64,000 nt of DNA, taken from NCBI RefSeq assembly GCF_914767665.1, contig NC_059501.1, forward strand, positions 6,884,501 to 6,948,500, written 5' to 3'. Below, one piece after another: positions 59,195 through 64,000 of this stretch. The DNA is from Harmonia axyridis. Lineage: Eukaryota; Arthropoda; Insecta; Coleoptera; Coccinellidae. The translations under genes were made by a program, and so were the position numbers. How positions within the stretch are numbered: the first letter of the stretch is position 1; each line of letters opens with the position of its first letter. Below the pieces are notes generated by a model. The model saw only the letters and a program-made list of their open reading frames with translations. It was not told where the DNA came from and made no database searches.

Positions 59195-60660
59195 TTATTT
59201 GGCAGAACTATACAGCCCCAGCTTACTCACATACTCTGCAAAAACCAGAAGATAAAATTCTCGTAAGTAATTGCACAAGTGCATCAAAATTACTGATAAT
59301 TTTGTATAACAGCGTGTTGTCATAAAAACTGCATGAGTTCATTTTCATTTTTGGAGAAAGAGCCCGACACCGAAGGTGGAGGGCTCTTTCTCCAAAAATG
59401 CAAATGACCGAATGCAGTTTTTCAAAGAAAACACGCTGGAATGCGAAATTATCCGGTCATTTTGATGCACGAGTGTAATTCGGGGGAATATTTTCCGAAT
59501 AAACTGTTACATCACTTGTCAAACTGTTGTAGAATGGAATTGCCATAGATTCGAACTGTGTAAGATGCATAGAAACTATGCATCTATGAACAGGACAATT
59601 ATCGCAGTGCTGTTTTGCTTCCTACAATGCAATTATCGCTGTAATTGTTCTCCATATACATAGAATTTTTGACAGGAGAGAAATATTCGTAAGTAATTGC
59701 ACAAGTGCATCAAAATTACTGATAATTTTGCATAACAGCGTGTTGTCATAAAAACTGCATGAATTTTTCAAAGAAAACACGCTGGAATGCGAAATTATCC
59801 GGTCATTTTGATGCACGAGTGTAATTCGGGGGAATATTTCCCGAATAAACTGTTACATTACTTGTCAAACTGATTTAGAATGGAATTGCCATAGATTCGA
59901 ACTGAGTAAGATGCATAGAAACTAAGTATCTATGAACAGAACAATTATCGCAGTGCTGTTTCGCTTCCTACAATGCAATTATCGTAGGTAATTGCACAAG
60001 TGCATCAAAATTACCGATAATTTTGCATGACAGCGTGTTGTCATAAAAACTGCATGAGTTCATTTTCATTTTTGGAGAAAGAGCCCGACACCGAAGGTGG
60101 AGGGCTCTTTCTCCAAAAATGAAAATGACCGAATGCAGTTTTTCAAAGAAAACACGCTGGAATGCGAAATTATCCGGTCATTTTGATGCACGAGTGTAAT
60201 TCGGGGGAATATTTCCCGAATAAACTGTTACATCACTTGTCAAACTGATGTAGAATGGAATTGCCATAGATTCGAACTGTGTAAGATGCATAGAAACTAT
60301 GCATCTATGAACAGAACAATTATCGCAGTGCAGTTTCGCTTCCTACAATGCAATTATCGCTGTAATTTTCGATAATTGTTCTCCAGATACATAGAAGTTT
60401 TGACAGGAGGGAAATATTCGCTGTAATTTTCGATAATTGTTCTCGAGATACATAGAATTTTTGACAGGAGGGAAATATTCACTAAAATTACACATTCTCC
60501 TGCTCTAAATCCACAATCAAAACAAAGAACTCAACATTTGTCCTATAACACTGCTCTAAATTGATACCAAATCAGTACAATATATTATTTTAGATTGTTT
60601 ATATGTTCTTACTTCTCCAATTGAATGTCACCTTCATTTCACTAGTTTACTACTGCTACT
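59195..60660. repeat. Dispersed repeat, copy 2, interrupted by the hairpin array
   Basis: 59195-59262 and 60481-60660 together align with 165-440. At the interruption the undisturbed copy reads AAATTCTCCCTAAAATT; here the left side ends AAATTCTC and the right resumes ACTAAAATT after AAATATTC. The resemblance of AAATTCTC and AAATATTC suggests an 8-bp target-site duplication, not proven. Confidence 0.7.
59263..60480. repeat. Three-unit tandem array of a hairpin element
   Basis: Units begin GTAAGTAATTGCACAAGTGC at 59263, GTAAGTAATTGCAC at 59689 and GTAGGTAATTGCAC at 59984. Units 1 and 3 contain a ~100-bp-arm imperfect palindrome centred on a 26-bp stem (60061-60086 with 60102-60127 in unit 3, perfect) whose loop itself pairs (CACC-GAA-GGTG). 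Unit 2 lacks this central hairpin. Each unit continues with GTGTAATTCGGGGGAATATT and ends near GACAGGAG.GAAATATTC; unit 3 has that ending twice. No coding content. It resembles a nonautonomous DNA transposon array. Confidence 0.9.
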
Positions 60661-61739
60661 ATTCACGATTTTTTCTAAGCATACTTTTTGTTTCAGTTTT
60701 TGAATTATTCACAAAGTACTCTAGATAAAATAATAAATAACATAACAAATAATACATACTACTGTTCTATGGTTTCCAATTGGCTCATAAATGAATATGC
60801 ACTCTCGGATTTTTTTTCCTCGATTAATTCAAATTTTAGTATTTCAAATTCAATATATTTAAAAACGAAAGTATGACTATTTCGCTATTATTCTCAAGCG
60901 AATCAGAATCTTTGTAGGAGCCAGCAGGCTCTAAGTGAATCATGACGTCGAAGACCTTGAGATTCCGCTACAGTGTGAGACTTGAATTATCGACCCGATG
61001 CATGTTACTATAAATACATATTGGCTTTCAATTTGCTTCTTTTATGTCTGTTATTCTAGGCCAACATACCGAGATCAATGCATGTAGGAACTCGAAAAGA
61101 AGAGAGGTCTAAAAACCATCTTTTTATCAACACAACAAATAAATTACGGCTGGGTCTTCATAAATAAGGCGCACTTAAAATATAAAGTCTATAATTAATG
61201 ACTGCTTATAGGATGTGTAATAACTGCCTACTGCATAAATCGCGCGCCGGTCCATGCATCAAGATGGCTGGATGCTGGATGTGTGCGTGGCCAACGCGGA
61301 TCCCGTTGATCTCTCGTTTTGTTTTTGGTGGATCCGGTCCAACTGTTTCGCTTGTCGGGAACCATTATGGGATTTATCGGGCGGGATTCCTTTAAAATTC
61401 CTTGTGATATGTTCGGGGAGGATCTTTATCTTTCGATAAATTATCGTCTTAACGACAACTTCATTTGGGAGAAGTCGAGAGAAAAATGATGAGGGTTTTT
61501 GAATCGAGGGTTTAACGAGCAAAAGGACTAACGTCAGTAGCTTTTGAATGCTTGTTCATTCATGTATATGGGTATGTATGTGGTCTTCAAGAGTACAATT
61601 GGTGAATGATTGAATGAGCATTCAAAAGCTCAGTGCTTTAAATTCTTCTTGAATATTTTATGATTCTACTTACGCTATCAGAACGAAAATTTGCAGGATG
61701 TTTTGAAATTGTTGATCACGCCTCCGTGATGAGTGTTTA
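60661..61739. other. Intergenic DNA, no gene recognised
   Basis: 61200-61450 is a GC-richer unique patch with three overlapping frames (61-87 codons) and no domain. CATTCAAAAGCT-type words at 61547 and 61618 form a short inverted pair. Confidence 0.4.
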
Positions 61740-63018
61740 TAAAGGGTGTTTTTTTAAAGCTATAGAACTTTAAATTGCAATAAAACAACGATGGATTATT
61801 CGATTGACATGAATATTATTTATCCGCAAGATAATATTGTGGCAGTACATTTCAAATATGATTTCTGGCATATGACCGCCACTGCTGGCTCGGATGTAGT
61901 CCAATCTGGACGTCGAATTTTCGATGACTTTTTCCAACATTTGTTACCGTATATCGGCAATAACACGGCGAATGTTGTCTTCCAAATGGTCAAGGGTTTG
62001 TGGCTTATCCGCATAGACCAATGACTTTACATAGCCCCACAGAAAGTAGTCTTGGAGATCTTGGAGGCCAATTCACAGGTCCAAAACGTGAAATTAGGCG
62101 GTCACCAAACGTGTCTTTCAATAAATCGATTAAGCACGAGCTGTTTGACATGTTGCGCCGTCTTGTTGGAACCACAGCTCCTGGACATTATGGTTGTTCA
62201 ATTTAGGAATGAAAAAGTTAGTAATCATGGCTCTATACCGATCACCATTGACTATAACGTTCTGGCCATCATCGTTTTTGAAGAAGTACGGACCGATGAT
62301 TCCACCAGCCCATAAAGCGCACCAAACAGTCAGTTTTTCTGGATGTAACGGTGTTTCGACATACACTTGAGGATAAGCTTCACTCCAAATGCGGTAGTTT
62401 TGTTTGTTGACGTAGCCATTCAACCAGAAGTGGGCTTCATCGCTAAACAAAATTCGCTTATGAAAATCGGGAACAACGGCAATCTCATTTTGGGCCCATT
62501 CGACGAATCAATGCCTTACTTGATGAACGTTTGGCTTCAATTCTTGCACGAGTTGGATTTTGTAAGCACGCAAACCAAGATCCTTCCGCAAAATTTTCCA
62601 TTAAAAGGATGGACACCGATCCAATTCCTGTGCTCGATGGCGGATAGACTCATTCGGTTCTTCCTCAATGCTACGCTCTACAGCAGCAATAGCTTCTTCT
62701 GTACGCACCGTACGGCGTCTCTGGGGATGCGAGTTATCAATAAGAGTAAACGTGGTGCGAAAACGTTCCATGGTTAATCGAATTAACTGATCTGATGGAC
62801 GATTTTGTCGACGATAAAATGGACGTATTGCGCGATACGTATTCCGCACAGAACCATTATTTTCGAAATAAAATTGCACTATTTGCAAGCGTTGTTCAGG
62901 CGTGAGTCTATTCATGATGAATTGCCAAACCAAACTGAGAATAAATCACTTGACAGCTGTTGAATCTTGAACAGTAAAGCCAACTAAAATTATTTACCTC
63001 GAAAAAAAAAACCCTCTA
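61740..63018 (-). mobile_element. DUF4817-type Tc1/mariner element, copy F, longest copy
   Basis: TA-flanked ends are TAAAGGGTGTTTTTTTAAAG on the left and a degraded AAAAAAACCCTCTA on the right. At 1279 bp it is about 340 bp longer than copies B, C and E and retains the central transposase region that they lack, making it the best reference for the autonomous form. A short deletion is present near 62055 (CTTGGAGATCTTGGAGG). Confidence 0.85.
61855..62915 (-). pseudogene. DUF4817-type transposase, near full length
   Basis: The start MNRLTPEQRLQIVQFYFENN (helix-turn-helix) at 62915 continues through YRRQNRPSDQLIRLTMERFR and EEAIAAVERSIEEEPNESIR to 62601. After a frameshift another frame reads LVQELKPNVHQVRH*FVEWA (stop) and then FSDEAHFWLNGYVNKQNYRI (first Asp). 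ELWFQQDGATCQTARA (second Asp) follows. The third acidic region is damaged by the deletion near 62055, and the tail reads HMPEIIFEM without the usual stop. It would have been about 345 residues when intact; it is now inactive. Confidence 0.85.
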
Positions 63019-63440
63019 CAACGAGCATGACTAGTCCTAAGTCAATTCAAGATACACCAAATGTTCCTCCTCGGACGATCGAAACCTAGGACTTTATCTG
63101 AACGATCAACAATTAGACCTTTGTTGAAGACATTACAGGAACTCCATTCCGAACGCCAAATTATGTCACTTTCATTAGATTGAAGGAAGGTATTCATCCA
63201 TAAAGGTTTGCGTGACATCAATCTGGCAATTCTAGTATCTGGGAGGTAAGATACAATTGGAAATAAATTCAGGTAAAAATGAAATTTTTCTGAAGATTTC
63301 TTGATTGCAACCTGTCTACGAATATGAGGCGGAAGTATATGGTAACCAATGTTAATGTTTAAATGCAATAGTTCAACTGATAATTCTCATAGAGACGTTA
63401 AACTGTGCATCAATTTTATGAACATGAACACTATTGAACC
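63019..63440 (-). pseudogene. Non-LTR retrotransposon remnant, ORF2 C-terminal part
   Basis: The 108-codon frame 63042-63368 reads YLPDTRIARLMSRKPLWMNT then FLQSNESDIIWRSEWSSCNV and DKVLGFDRPRRNIWCILNRL, the GFDLPR..W..LNR pattern that precedes the HGRC zinc-knuckle in Jockey/I-like ORF2. It aligns with 48300-48612. The element is cut on its 3' side by copy F of the DUF4817-type transposon at ACAACGAGCATGAC. Confidence 0.7.
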
Positions 63441-64000
63441 AAACAGTATTCAGCAGCAGAAACCAAGGTCAAACCTGCCGTACGAAGAGTGAAAGCATCA
63501 GCACCCCATGATTATATTTTTATTTTATGCATATAAAATAGGGATAAGAAGAAAATTATACTTCTTACTCCACTAATAAAGTGAAGAAAATCGCCATTCA
63601 ATGTAAGATCGGTTGAATCATCGAATCTTTCTATCAACTCACGTTGAACTCAACCGATCCACGTATGTTGCACGTGCCAACGATCAAGATCGAAACTCTT
63701 TTATCCGTCATGTTCATCAAGACCACTTACTCACCATTTAACTCATTATTCTTCTGTAGACCAACTTCCGAACATTCTCCCAGTCCTTGTGTCCAATCCT
63801 CTCATCATATCCTCTGATGGAGAGAATTCGTTTAGTTAAAAACTCTATAATTACCTCCACCCGGTTTTGTTACGCTTTTTATATGCTCATTGTGATCTGA
63901 TTGTTTAAGTATCGTGGGTACTTCGTCTAATGATTGGTTTGGTAGAGTTTTTTGGTAACTGTTTTGGGTATATTCATTAGATAGTTGTTATGTTGATGTG
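63441..64000. other. Intergenic DNA at the window edge, no gene recognised
   Basis: No convincing frame or repeat. Confidence 0.4.

Noticed and set aside
59263..60480. CRISPR-like array
   Set aside because: Three long units with internal hairpins in animal DNA; no short regular repeat-spacer pattern.

Overview
This is AT-rich animal DNA, almost certainly from an insect. The evidence is the repeat content: mariner/Tc1 elements with an N-terminal helix-turn-helix of the insect DUF4817 type, hAT fragments, Jockey/R1-like non-LTR retrotransposon tails, and a Penelope-like element carrying a GIY-YIG endonuclease and hammerhead ribozyme motifs. A beetle is a guess from the general feel of the repeats and is not proven. 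There are no bacterial operons, no rRNA and no CRISPR. I could not identify any intact host protein-coding gene; the one intact host RNA gene is a tRNA-Lys(UUU) at 37995-38067.

Layout. 1-9 kb: non-LTR remnants, a CpG-rich island near 3.7-4.6 kb, two small tandem repeats and a decayed pogo-like region. 9.5-16 kb: four 3'-end fragments of one hAT family, a palindromic repeat and a Lys/Asp/Ser-rich open frame without an ATG. 17-20 kb: a long dispersed repeat (inverted second copy near 30 kb), an unrecognised coding-like stretch, the first DUF4817-type transposon copy and a foldback enclosing part of a tRNA. 20.5-27.7 kb: a direct ~0.75 kb duplication bracketing a non-LTR 3' tail that has been hit by a head-to-head pair of 5'-truncated Penelope-like elements. 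28-45.6 kb: more DUF4817-type copies, one nested in a Tc1-like element and one fused to another Tc1-like element, plus mariner and non-LTR remnants and the tRNA. 46-64 kb: a hAT 5' half containing a 259-bp near-perfect palindrome, RNase H ends of a non-LTR family, mariner remnants, an RT remnant, a three-unit hairpin array and the longest DUF4817-type copy.

Between the repeats lie islands of higher-GC, ORF-poor, apparently single-copy DNA (about 3.7-4.6, 8.8-9.3, 12.2-12.6, 16.0-16.5, 29.4-29.9, 33.2-33.8, 35.5-35.9, 41.5-42.0, 49.7-50.2, 54.9-55.4 and 61.2-61.5 kb). They look like a large intergenic or intronic regulatory landscape, which is inference.

The strongest objects are the Penelope-like palindrome at 24265-26651 (two 1089-bp arms with one mismatch noticed, a 158-bp spacer, a 12-bp target-site duplication and a hammerhead motif in each arm), the palindrome at 46445-46703, and a DUF4817-type family in which four copies share nearly the same internal deletion.
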